Part shown: positions 10,738 through 21,209 of the stretch, piece after piece
Position numbering within the stretch: position 1 is the stretch's first letter
Layout of the letters: each line of letters begins with the position of its first letter
Origin: Amylostereum areolatum
Lineage: Eukaryota > Basidiomycota > Agaricomycetes > Russulales > Stereaceae
DNA length: 64,000 bases
Assembly: GCA_012932865.1 (NCBI GenBank)
Contig: SAXG01000048.1
Coordinates: 124,001 to 188,000 of the forward strand
Direction of reading: 5' to 3'
Position numbers and translations under genes: made by a program
The notes under the pieces: generated by a model
Seen by the model: the letters and a program-made list of their open reading frames with translations, nothing else
The model's database searches: none
Told to the model about the DNA's origin: nothing

Positions 10738-11004
10738 GCGCGGCGTGTTGTGCGAGTCAGATTAAGCGCCGAACTTGTTTGAATTCCGAAGATCACTTAA
10801 ACTCGACCAATCTGGCTATTATTGCATATCTGGCTACCTATCATGCTAAAGATTGCCACAAAAAGATAATCCCCGTGACCGTCCGAGAGAATTGTCCAAA
10901 AGAGTCTTCTCATTTGGTGAGCCTGTAGGCACGTGATTGTTCGTTCACTCAACTCGACTTGACGCGTCTACCGAACTCCCTGAGTCCCTCATCTCGTCTC
11001 TGCT
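10738..11004 (+). repeat. long inverted repeat, left arm
   Basis: From GCGCGGCGTGTTG through TCTCGTCTCTGCT this arm matches the reverse complement of 16532-16791. Over the central 180 bases it is nearly identical, with only a handful of differences by eye; similarity is patchier over the innermost 60 bases. The arm ends about 80 bases before the ATG of the coiled-coil gene. The two arms therefore occupy equivalent promoter positions of two convergent genes. Both arms have an open frame through this stretch (CASQIKRRTCLNSEDHLNST), which may be coincidental. Confidence 0.85.
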
Positions 11005-11082
11005 TTCGCGCACGCTGATCTGAATCGCGCGCACGATCATCTCCTCTTTGTCCTCTCCTCCTCGTCATCTCCTCCTGCTCCC

Positions 11083-14079
11083 ATGTCCACATTGCGCCCT
11101 CAGACGCGCAAGCCTGTGCTGGAGCGTCCCTTCTTCGTCATCCTTCGGCCGTGCGAGGCCCATGAATCGTCGTGCACGTCGACGTGCGTGGCGGGGGTAG
11201 CAGCGTGGCGCAGCCGCGCGGATGCGCACGCCTTTCACTGCATTGCGATTGAGGTCAGTACGTCGTTTGTCCGTGCTTTTCCCCCCCTTCCCGCCCACTT
11301 TCCACTTCTAACATTTATGCAGCAGATCACCTCCCCCGCGGACCCAGCCCTGCTGTTCTTCAAGCTCAACAAACTCCAGCAATCCCAAAACTCCTCCCTG
11401 GCCCAGTCCGAGTCCCCCTCCCCGCTGCCCTCTTCCCCAGGCCAGCACCACCCTCTTCCCTCACGGCTCCAAAACCTGGCTACAGCTTCTCCCTCGCGCC
11501 CTTCCAGCCGGCTTCCATCACATACCACTCCACGGGCGCGTACAACCCCTTCGGGCTACACGCGATTCCAGGCTCGGACACCATCTTCGAGCGCGAGGAT
11601 GCGCTGGTGGACGCGAGCACCATGTCGGACCCCGGCGCATCCACGGACCAGTCGCTTGCCCCGCCCGTGGGCCTGCCGCGCGTGGACAGCCGACCGGACT
11701 TTGTGTGTGGGCTCGGACTGGACATTCCCAAAGAGGAGGTGCCGCCGGAGGAGGACGAGAGCGGAGAGGAGTTTTGGGCGACGCCTCGCACAGGGTGCAG
11801 CTGGGGGACGACGACAGGATGGAGATGGAGCTCGAGGCGGAGGAGGGCGTGGTCGAGGACGAGGAAACGGAGGACGAGATGCGGGACGAGCGTGGGCTGA
11901 GCACGGTCGCGCAGAGTCGGATACACTGGAGGCATGTCTCGCGCCTGTCTGCCGGCAGTGTCGCGCTCTCGCTTCTCTCGGTCGGAGAGACGGGCCAGGT
12001 CTTGCCACGGCGTGTCGGCCACGCGGCGGACCATGAGGCGCAGGCCGATGATCACGATATGGATGCCGTCGGCGAGTGGATGGGGTACTCGACTTCCAGC
12101 TCGTCAAGGACGTGGCCGAGCAGGGCCACGCAGAGGCGCGGGCGGCGATTCAGCAGGACTTCGAGGAGCTCGTCAGGCGGGTGGACATGCTCAAGACGCA
12201 CAACACGAACCAAACCCAGAATCAGATGCTGTTCAACCTCCAGCCGATTGTCGAGGACTTCCACAAGCGCACCATCGCCACCTTCCACGGCGCGGTCTCT
12301 CAACTCGCCGCCCGCATGGAGGGCCTCGAGCGCGGACGGATCACCACCAATGCCAGCGAGCGCGACGGGCTCGACCGCGAGCTGATGAATGGCTTGGTCC
12401 CGCATCTGGCCGCCCTGCGCGCGGAACCTATCGACTACGAGGGCCTCACGGACAAGCTCACACAAGCCGTGAAGCCGCACATCTCCCAGCTCATCGACCT
12501 CGCGTCCGACAAGCGCGAGACGGCGGGTCTCATCGTGGACAAGCTTATCCCAATCCTGCCGTCGATCTACCCGCCGTCCGCGCAGACGTCGAACGTCGAC
12601 ATGGCCACCGTCATTTCGCAGATCACGAATGAGGTGCGCCGGATCGTGGCCCCCGTCGACGCGCACGAGATCAAGGAGCAGGTGTCGGACCCGGTCGTGG
12701 AGCGCTTGGACTCGCGGCTCGCCGTGCACGATCGCGCGCTGGACGTGTTCTCGAGCAAGGTCACCGAGGGCGTGGAGAGCCTCGTGCAGCCCGTGAAGGT
12801 GGCCGTCGCAAAGATGAGCGAGCTTGCGTCCGACCAGGACGCGATCGCCGCCCAGACGCGTGGGCTCGCCAGTCTTCACGGTGACGTGCTCGGATTACTG
12901 GCCGATTGGCCCGCGAAGCTGGCGGCCGCAACGGACGCGCTCAGCGTGGCCAGAGCCGACCTCGCGACGAGGGGCCCCGAAACACAAGGCGGGCATGCAG
13001 CGACCACGGCCATCGACCTCTCCTCTTCCCCGACCCTCCTTCATATCGGATCGACCGTCGACGCCATGTCGAACGGACAGAAAACTTTGGACGTCAAGCT
13101 GCAAGAGCTCGCGACGATCCACCATGAAATCCTTGCACACTTCACCGAACTTGTGGAACCGATGGCGGCGATCAAGGCGATACAGACGGCGCACGCGGAG
13201 TTGTTGACGAGGAGCGTGACGAAGGAGGACTTTGAGGAGGTGTGCAAGACGCTCGCGGTGAACGCGGATATGCAGGTGCAGCTGGCGAAGGCGCGGGCGG
13301 CGCACGGTGCGGCGGGCGTGGAGAAGGACCTGATTTCGGAGTGCGTGGCGGCGGCAGAGGTAGAACGCGATCGACTGAGGACGCAGGTGGACGAACTGCA
13401 GACGACGATGATCACACGGGCGTCGGACACGGCGACGGCCGAGGCGAGAAATATGGAGCTGGGGGAGGCATTGGCGCAGGCTCTGGCGAGGCTCAGGACG
13501 TCGGACGTGACGACGCAGACACAGCAAGAGTGCATCCTCGACCTCGAGAAGCAAAACGCGAAGCTCAACTTGGAGAAGCAGACGCTGAAATCCAAGGTAA
13601 CATTCTTTCCACGCCGTCGGTCGCAAGCGCGCGGTCACGCTAACACCAGGGACTCTTTCCTTTCAGGCGCAATCGCAGGAGATGCAAGTGACGATGGCGC
13701 TCCACGACAAAGAGGTATCTGTCGACGCCCTCGCCTCCCTCAAGCGCGACCACGAAGCGCTCCTCGCGCAACAAAACCACTGGGAAGACCTCCGTCGCGC
13801 CGCGGAGCAAACTTCAAGCACTTGTCCGCGCTCATGAGCCAGTCGAAAGAGGCGGAGCTCGACAAGCTCCACCGCACGCGCAATCGCAGCAAGGCGTTGG
13901 AGGGCGAGTACGCCGCGCTGCAGCGCCGGTTCCGCGACCAGGAGAACAATGTGACGAGCAGCGACCGTGCAGCGGCGAGTGCGAGGCAGAGCCTGGCGCA
14001 GGCGCAACAGCGCGCGGTGGAGTGGGAGTAGCGGACGCGGGCGATGGAGGACGAACTCGTGGAGACCGAGGCGCATTGA
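11083..14079 (+). CDS. long coiled-coil protein with frame disruptions; function unknown
   Basis: Exon 1 (ATG 11083) ends near 11252. A possible 35-base intron (11411-11445) links the second exon to PGYSFSLAPFQPASITYHST. An acidic segment follows (IPKEEVPPEEDESGEE, then MEMELEAEEGVVEDEETEDE), and from about 12090 there are some 500 residues of nearly continuous coiled coil, rich in Glu/Ala/Leu/Gln, with no recognised catalytic motif. The frame changes at TTTT 11772-11775, GGGG 12082-12085 and AAA 13809-13811; each would be mended by one more base in the run. A TAG at 14029-14031 interrupts the coil, which continues in frame for 15 codons to TGA 14077-14079. It is convergent with the AT-hook gene. 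A cytoskeletal or scaffold role is possible but unproven. Confidence 0.55.
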
Positions 14080-14441
14080 ACTTCTCCTCCCCGGATTCCT
14101 TCTGGATTCTGCGTGCACGTACTCATACGATATGCATGCATCCCTCCCTGCCCGGCTTTATGTTCGTGAACGGCTGTTTGCTTTATTATATATGACATAT
14201 GGAATCCCTCATCTCCTGCACCTTCGGCCCCGTTGACACTTCTCTCTCTCTCTCTTTCTCTTCGCCCCTGAACAGCATCTCTCGAACACAATTGTCCTTT
14301 CACACCGAGTAGCTAAACTTATTTCGCCAAACTTCCCTACTTCCGACGCTTCACAGGTCTAACCGCCACTTGTCCATCCGCTGATTCCAGCCCAGGCTGT
14401 CGCTTTCCGACTATCATAGGACGTGTTCAATTTAGTGAATA
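14080..14441. other. convergent intergenic spacer
   Basis: This region lies between the two convergent genes bracketed by the inverted repeats. It contains CTCTCTCTCTCTCTTTCTC at 14239-14260 and no ORF of note. It probably holds both 3' ends. Confidence 0.5.
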
Positions 14442-16501
14442 TTATGTTGATATGCGAACGGACTGACCGAAAGCTTTCACCATGGAGCGTGTGATACGGC
14501 CTCCACTACCTTCAGCTTCAATACCACCCAACACCTCGATGGGGATGGGTAAGTTCGCGTTGGCGAGCTCAGCAGTTGCCTTCTTAATGGTTACGTGCTT
14601 GGCTTCGATGCGAGCTCGTGCAGCCACGATATTCTTGGTTGTAAACGCCTTTCGGGGTCGTCCAGGGCGGCCTGTTTTTTCCTGTAAAAGGTATACGTAC
14701 TTAATCTATGCACTTACATAGTTGCCAAAATACAGACCTTGGGTGGGCGTCCAAGCCGATGGGTAAGCATATGATCGTTGGTCTTGAGATTAAGCTTGTT
14801 GGCTTTGACCTCGTAAAATTCTGCGCCGCCGATGGTAGTCTGGTACCCGTCATGCAGGAGATCTTTTGCGATAGTCTGCAGGGATGAGATAGATTAGCAC
14901 GAAGTCTAAAATCGTATGTATAGTAGTAGTGTTACCCTTGCCCCGTCACACCAATGCTCAGGACATTTTGCTCGGATGATTGTGTATGCATCCTTCGTAC
15001 CTTCTACCCGGTATACAGCAGATTGTTTGTACTCTTTGTTGCAGAACATGGATGCCTTTGGGTGGTACTCTTCTCCTAGTACAAAAGAATTAATAAATGG
15101 ACCAGAGACTTGAAGGAGTGAAAAGAGGACATACCCATGGTATGAGTGGGATCCAGATACCCTCGAGAGACATACTTGTCGTATAGAGCGCCAGGTATTC
15201 TGGCGATCCTCGATTTACGAAACACCAAGACGTACATCGAGTAGTACGAGCGATCGGCCCACTCATTGAATGCAAGAGGGTTGAAAGTGTTAGCAGATGC
15301 AGCGCAATACGATAGGAATGCGTTGGAATCCCATTGATCCATGAAGGGACCAATGGTGTTGCAAAGGTCGTCGAAAAGTTCGTCAGCGGCGCACAGGTCG
15401 TAGGCTGGCATCATAGGCCACACAGCAATCAAATAGCAAAAGTCGTTAGCGAGATGTCGTCCAAAGCCGTTGAACGCATAACGATTGTGCGTGAGGACAT
15501 CGACGATGGGTTCCCTCGCCTCGCTTGACCACGGGTCGCTGAGAACAGATGCGCGCCACTCCTCGAGGAGCTTCATGCAGGCATCACGTTCTGTGATCCA
15601 GTCAGGACCGCTCTCAAAGCGAGCCCAGAGAGCTTCCCAGCCCTAAATTTGAGAAATCAAAGTGAGGGAAACACATCAGGAGTAAGGACAATTTCAGAAC
15701 ACACCTGGCATCCTACCTCGAAATCGCGCAGAGTCCACATTTTTGACGAACTCATAACATGGATACGCACAAGGCGGTTGAAGTCTGTCAGAACCCAGAC
15801 GCAGTCCTCGCAGATGACTGCGAAAAAAATTGTGATCGTCCGATCTGTTTTCTCCTTTGTTCCAGGGTCCACAAATATGTCGGGTACTTTGAAGCACCGC
15901 AGTTTCTCCGCCTTTTCGGGATCCTTGTTCGGCCCTGGAGTATCCAACGAACATATAAGTTGAAAATCGTTGTGGGACATCTTCAGAATATGGGCCTCAA
16001 GTCCGAAGCTGATCGTGACAGCGTGCTAAATCAAGACAATGGTAAGTGTGGAAATATTAAGACGACGAGCACTGCACCGTGACGTCTCTGCACGTACATG
16101 CCCGGCTGCAATGCACATCTGTTTGCCTCGTGCTTGACAGAGAACATTGCCTGGTTTGAGAGGCTTGATGAGGTACTTGTAAGGCTCCCCCAGGGCACGA
16201 GACATGTCGTGTTGGTTGGGGATGAAGTCAGGGGGGATGGGCTCCAGGTCGTCGGAATAATCGCCACGGTTGACAGTGCACGAAGTGTAGGGTTTTTTTT
16301 CAGTCCCAGTGGCAAAAACACGAGGAAAAATGACGATAGTTCCTGGATAATGAGAGCAGGGAGGGTGTCATGTTCAAATAGGACCAGACTGGACCGGATG
16401 ATGGACGCACCTTGGGGCCATTGTCCAGTAGAAGAGAGCTTTTCACGCACATACCGATCAAAACGTTCCTTGAATATGTAAACCTCTGGCTGCTCGGGCA
16501 T
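14442..16501 (-). CDS. AT-hook protein, function unknown
   Basis: A model with about seven exons starting at ATG 16501 (MPEQPEVYIFKERFDRYVRE) gives about 550 residues without frame breaks. Further marks are GTIVIFPRVFATGTEKKPYT, KPLKPGNVLCQARGKQM, MSHNDFQLICSLDTPGPNKD, and a Trp/Asp-rich middle (EEWRASVLSDPWSSEAREPI). Near residues 470-500 are two AT-hook cores, HRLGRPPK and TGRPGRPRKAF, which bind the minor groove of AT-rich DNA. The C-terminus is basic, ending KAFGQSVRIST. No catalytic motif is evident. The gene faces the coiled-coil gene and begins about 30 bases inside the right inverted repeat. It could be an element-encoded DNA-binding protein or a host chromatin factor. Confidence 0.6.
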
Positions 16502-16531
16502 TTCAGTTTTTGTGTGACGAGTAAGAGGGCC

Positions 16532-16791
16532 AGCAGAGACGAGATGAGGGAGCTCGGTACGACGCGTCGACGCGCACTGAGCCAACGAACGATCACGTGC
16601 ATACAGGCTTGCCAAATGAGAAGACTCTTTTGGACAATTCTCTCGGACGGTCACGGGGATTATCTTTTTGTAGCAATCTTTAGCATGATAGGTAGCCAGA
16701 TATGCAATAATAATCAGATTGGTCGAGTTTAAGTGATCTTCGGAATTCAAACAAGTTCGGCGCTTAATCTGACTCGCGCAACGCGCCGCGC
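16532..16791 (-). repeat. long inverted repeat, right arm
   Basis: This is the reverse complement of 10738-11004. Differences are mostly single substitutions: for example, GCT versus ATT in the segment after CTCGACCAATCTG. The arm lies directly upstream of the AT-hook gene and most likely contributes its promoter. Confidence 0.85.
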
Positions 16792-16899
16792 CCGCAAACA
16801 CCTCTTCACATCTTCTTCACTGTCCTCCTCCTCCTCCCTCGCTCTCTGCCACCGCCGCGTCGGCACATCATTCACTGATGCCACGTCTGGATTCTAGGT

Positions 16900-17330
16900 C
16901 CATCAACTCGCCGGTGTCGTGCGCAGGTGCGTCTCCCAGAACAGCGGTGATCTCTGCCCCGGGCCAATCGCGAGCAAACCAAGGCCGACTATTCCAAACT
17001 TGTTCTCAGCGAGTCAAGGTATGTTTGTCCAACCTTCGTTTGCGAACTCCGGCTCACGCGTCACAGTCAAACAGTTCCCCACACCACCACCTGCACTATT
17101 GCCGCCATCGCTGGGATCGAGGACTCGCAATCAACTCTTCGCATCACAAACACCCTCTCGACGAAGCTCCCTCCCTCCCAGGTCTTCTCCCCTCTCTGCA
17201 AGATCCTCCAGCAATACTTTGCCTCTCCGGATGGCAACCATCGTTGCGGTGCCATGCTCATGCTCGGAATTTGCGTGGAGGACTCGGCTTCAAGGAATCC
17301 GGATGCATTAGCGAGTTGGATAGGGAGAGA
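16900..17330 (+). pseudogene. importin-beta (Kap123/importin-4-like) HEAT-repeat gene relic
   Basis: A reading frame from about 17085 gives TTTCTIAAIAGIED and then TNTLSTKLPPSQVFSPLCKI, LQQYFASPDGNHRCGAMLML and GICVED. This resembles the HEAT repeats of importin-4/Kap123 karyopherins (PPxQVFPxLxxLxxQYFASPD..RRGAxLALGVxVEG). Upstream (16904-17010), QLAGVVRR-like residues resemble the N-terminal HEAT region of the same family, but the intervening part is gone. A functional karyopherin has about 1000-1100 residues, so this is a collapsed relic. The family call rests on this short match. Confidence 0.4.
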
Positions 17331-17548
17331 CATGATGTGCGTCTTCTCCACCTTCGTGTTCGCTATCATCGCTTGCTGACCTTTTGCAAAATACCATCCA
17401 TCTTCGTTACTTTGCGAAGCTTTCTCTCCCATTGGTGATAGAAACCCGATCTCGGCACGCTCGTTCAGCACACCTACGAACACCACCGCCGACGTGTGTC
17501 CTTCTCCATCCTCCTCTCCCCTTCACCCTCCCTCCACACACCCCCAGT

Positions 17549-18063
17549 CCAACGAACAACCCGTGCATCGACACCCTCATCAAATACCCCGTCCGCCCCT
17601 CCCTCATCCTCACCCTCATATTCAACTACCACTTCACCCTCCTCGAAATCTCCTGGTCCTTCTTCATCTTCCTCGAGTCCGTCGGTTGCCATCCTCACTC
17701 AGCTCTTCATGCTCCAGCGCACAGGCGAGGCGGAAACCATCACCACCCACTCCCTCGCCGCCCTCGGCGCATACAGGGCTCTTTACATCCCCAACTGGAT
17801 ATACTGGTACGCACGTGCGCACTTCTCCTGGATACGTGCCCTAGAACCGACCGTCCCTCCTCCAACAGATATTTCTCGGAAGGCCTCATTGATCCCATCG
17901 TGGTGACTGCAGGCCTCGTCCAAACCGGGCTCTACGTCGACTTTTTCTTTGTACTTCACAAAGTCCGTCCCCCCTCCCTGCTCCTCCCTCCCTTACCCCC
18001 CTAACAACTCTCGCGTCATCTTACAGAGTGCTCCAAGGCCAAAAGTTCGAGCTCCCCGCATAA
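17549..18063 (+). pseudogene. ERD2: KDEL receptor (ERD2) 3'-half pseudogene
   Basis: Visible blocks are [81 protein letters not shown] and, in the last exon, VLQGQKFELPA followed by TAA (18061-18063). These are the last three or four membrane helices of the seven-helix ER-lumen-retention receptor that recycles HDEL/KDEL proteins from the Golgi. The N-terminal half is absent. Frames break at GG 17684-17685 and before YFTK near 17955. The Arg codon that normally spans the NWIYR intron reads TG|A, a stop. Introns are still in their canonical places. A functional copy must exist elsewhere. Confidence 0.75.
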
Positions 18064-18555
18064 GCCCGTCCGGAATAGCACCACATTTGGTTTTGCGCTC
18101 AGAGGAGAGCCGCTGGTCCTGCATCGAGGTGGGAGAGAGCAGATGCGCGGGAGGGCTGTGTATTGCATTATTTCTCCTTTCCTTCTCTCTTGGACGGACT
18201 GCGATATCATACAATACGAACGACGTTGCCAGTATTTACAGTAACAGTAAACACCCCCTCCGACCGATCTTTCCGCGCGCGCAAGCCCCCCGCCGCCCCA
18301 AAATCTATACGCCTAGAACAATCGTCATCTGTGCGAACCGAGTCCTCGGTGTTGACCATGCATGAAAGAGTGTTGTTCTGCTAAGTTTGAAGAGACAACG
18401 ACAGTCACGGTATAAGTTGATGTGACTTCGGAGTACGTTTGCAGTGCGCGTCGACGGGTTGCCATTAAATATTAAGAGTTCGCATAGCGCAGTTCATAAA
18501 GTACATTCTATAGTGCCAAGGGTCAAACACAAAGGAGAACTAATAGCTACTAGCT
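18064..18555. other. intergenic, 490 bp
   Basis: This spacer lies between the KDEL-receptor relic and the 3' end of the KDZ gene. No ORF with a recognisable motif was seen. 18430-18560 is AT-rich and may hold the KDZ polyadenylation region or the element end, but I could not pair a terminal inverted repeat with the other side of that gene. Confidence 0.45.
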
Positions 18556-20739
18556 TCAGGATAACAAGTACTCTCTAGGTAAATGAAAAGGATGCGCCCC
18601 AGCACTACACAAATCATCAACAATCATGCGGTTCCGTAACTTGATCATCTCGTCCAAAAAAAAATCAAATCGATTGGCTCTCATCTCCCTAACAATCGCC
18701 TGATATCCCACAAACCAGGAGTTCGTCATCTCTGCAGCGGACGAGTTGAATCGCCAGCGACCATTGACAATAAGATCCGGAAATAATGCCGGATTGCAAT
18801 ATCGTCCACAGAACTCATCGGAGTCTTTGTGCTTTGTTTTCATATGGAAGACGTCAACAGGAAGCGCACAGTCGGAAAAGTGAAGGTCACCTTCTGCGAT
18901 AATGTGCTTCTGAAGGTTGCAGGCATTATCATAGAAGATAATTTGTGGGAGAGACTTCTTGGTGGGGAAAAGGCCATGTAAAAATTCCTAATCAAAAGTT
19001 AGGACACGACGTTGAACACATCGAAACCACGTACCCGAGCACCGTTGATCGCCTCCGATCCAAAAAATGTTGCACGACTGAGCATGACTCCACACGTAGC
19101 CACGCAAAGCTGCTCGTTGTGCGTGCGCCGACGACCAAAACGAGCACGAAGCTTGACATTCCCAGCTGCTGCCTTTTCAGGACAGGAGAGCTCCTCCGAG
19201 TCGACCTCGAGCAGCTCATCAGTGTCCTCCACCCGCAGCATCTTCTGACGTTCCAGGTGTCGGCGCAATTGAAATAATGCGGACTGGCCAGCCGTAGATT
19301 CCAGCTGACGATGGGACTCCTCGGGGCAAGTATGGTGGCCTTGATCAGCGGGTGTGGTACAGCCTTCGACGACACAGACCTTATCTAGGCTGGTATGCTC
19401 AAGGCAGAATCGTGCGCGTTGAGTAGGCAGTCGTCCTTGACAATCGTGCACATTGCAGCATGGACGACCAACAGTGACGCCGTCCATGACGACGGCACGC
19501 ATAACCTCTAAGGACTTGTGAGATCTCACGAACAGATATATATAAAAACGGACTCACGGTGCTTGTCATCTTTCAACTGCACGGAACAGCACCGGTCACA
19601 CGCGTGGCTCCAGTGCTCTTGCCCTTGTCCCGCCATCAGTTTGTTGCGTGCGTGAAGAGCACCGTCGAGACGATCCGAGTGATCTCCCACATTGGAGAGG
19701 CGGAGTTGGCTGCCGCGTTCCTTGTAGTCCCGGACCAACGAGAGGATGAAAAAGGCATCCCAGACGATGGTGACGGTCAACGACGGAGACACGGACCACA
19801 CAGCAGGAAAGCGGGTGCGGGCGTCGGTATGCTCCAAGTCGTATATCCGTCCATTATTGGTCGCAGATACCCTGTGAGCGCCGAGTCATGATTAGCATGG
19901 CCGAAGACCGTTCAAGCGATAGCGAGACGTACCAAGCACAAACCATGGAGTTTGTAAACCGCATGCAAAGAGACGTCTCGACGAAGACATGCTTTGTAAC
20001 GTGGATGGTGGATGGTAGTACGCCTGGATAGTAGGTACGCATCCGGTCCGACTCTGACCCGTGGACGTAGTACGTCGGATAGTAACGTGTGCCGCATTCT
20101 GACAGCTTGGTTAATTCGAGAAAAGTATAGGAGTGACCCATGACGTACCTCTGCATGTACCGGAAAACGACAATGATGGGATGGGACCATACTCCCTGGT
20201 AAAATGCACGACACGGATGAACTTGACCCGTGTGAGGTCGCGTGGTGACTTCACCTGACCTGTGCCCACGGACATACATTGGGGGTTCAAGCAGACTCTA
20301 GTTGGTGGATAGAGGTCACGGAATCCTTGCCGAACAATGTTAGCATATGCTGTAGTGATAATGTGGAGAACCTGCACGCACCAATGTCAAATGCCAATCC
20401 GCACCGCATGAAGACTCCGAGCAAGTCTCCTGCTCGTTGTGACCCATCTGGATCAGAGTCCTTCGGCGGCGAGAGGGACCACGCGACGTCCCGAAAAAGC
20501 GCCCACAAGTCAGAGATAATAGAAGGATCATTAACACGAAGGGCGGTGACCAAAAACTGATGGACATCAGACGGCAATGAAGGAGGAGGACCCGTCTGGG
20601 ACGACGCGCAGTGCCATGATAGACGCTCCTTCAAGTGCGTGATGAGGCGGAAGAAGAGGAGGAGAGAATCGATAGTAACTGATGCAGCGAGGTTGGGGTG
20701 CGTGAGCAGAGGGGAAACGAGGATGGAGACTAAAGGCAT
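18556..20739 (-). CDS. KDZ-type transposase (CxC5/CxC6 cysteine-cluster class)
   Basis: About six exons from ATG 20739 encode about 660 residues. The N-terminal CxC5-like part has VCLNPQC, LTRVKFIRVVHFT and CGTRYYPTYYVHG. Then come VWDAFFILSLVRDY and MAGQGQEHWSHACDRCC, and a catalytic-core start VVMDGVTVGRPCC. The CxC6 cluster is CNVHDCQGRLPTQRARFC..C..GCTTPADQGHHTC. The C-terminal KDZ block is IIFYDNACNLQKHI, then LPVDVFHMKTKHKDSDEFC and RWRFNSSAAEMTNSWF. These are signature motifs of KDZ (Kyakuja-Dileera-Zisupton) transposases common in basidiomycetes. All exons join in frame with standard introns, so the gene looks intact and possibly recently active. Element ends were not identified. Confidence 0.85.
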
Positions 20740-20879
20740 GGTGATGGGCTGGCTGGGGAAAGACGGGGAGGGAGGGCTGCGTCCTGAGGGGGGTATTTAT
20801 CAGAACTCTGCCATAGCTAGCGGCGCTACACGCCGACAATGCTATAGCGCTATAGTGCAAAGCATTCATTAAAGTGTGT
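20740..20879. promoter_or_regulatory. KDZ gene upstream region
   Basis: This short region lies upstream of the minus-strand KDZ start. It contains GGTATTTATC at 20795-20802, whose complement GATAAATACC is TATA-like and sits about 55 bases before the ATG. The palindrome CTATAGCGCTATAG at 20840-20853 leads into the GTAGCG repeat. Confidence 0.35.
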
Positions 20880-21115
20880 CGACATGGCGCGGACCATCTG
20901 TTGTAGCGCGCTGCCATAGCGCTACGGCCTGTAGCGCTACAGATATAAGAAAGAAAAATATGTTATTTACCGTCCTGATACAGTGCTACACTACACCGCT
21001 ACGACGCGACGCTATACCGCTACGACGCTACGCCACGCCGCCACAGCGCTACGCTTTGGCGCTACGCACACCCTGGTTAGAAAGTTTAACTTTCTGGGTT
21101 GACCATGATTCTAGC
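20880..21115 (-). repeat. GTAGCG-rich composite repeat, copy B (inverted)
   Basis: Read on the minus strand it has the same order as 7187-7400: GGTCAACC, a segment ending AACCAGG, a GTAGCG cluster (21067-20985), an AT-rich CTTTCTT spacer, and a second TGTAGCG..GCTATGGC cluster (20945-20900). Next to the leader is a near-perfect palindrome AGAAAGTTTAACTTTCT (21079-21095). The block separates the KDZ gene from the F-box gene. Confidence 0.6.
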
Positions 21116-21209
21116 TTACATACTCGCCTCCTTGACTTACTCCTCGTTCGCATCTGGTTCGCATTTTTCTTCCTCAAGTACTTCGCATACCGCTATCGAA
21201 GGTCACAAC

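Noticed and set aside
13590..13680. VTFFPRRRSQARGH segment as coding
   Set aside because: It lies between a GTAACA donor and a TTTCAG acceptor. Splicing it out joins the coiled coil (LKSK to AQSQEMQV).
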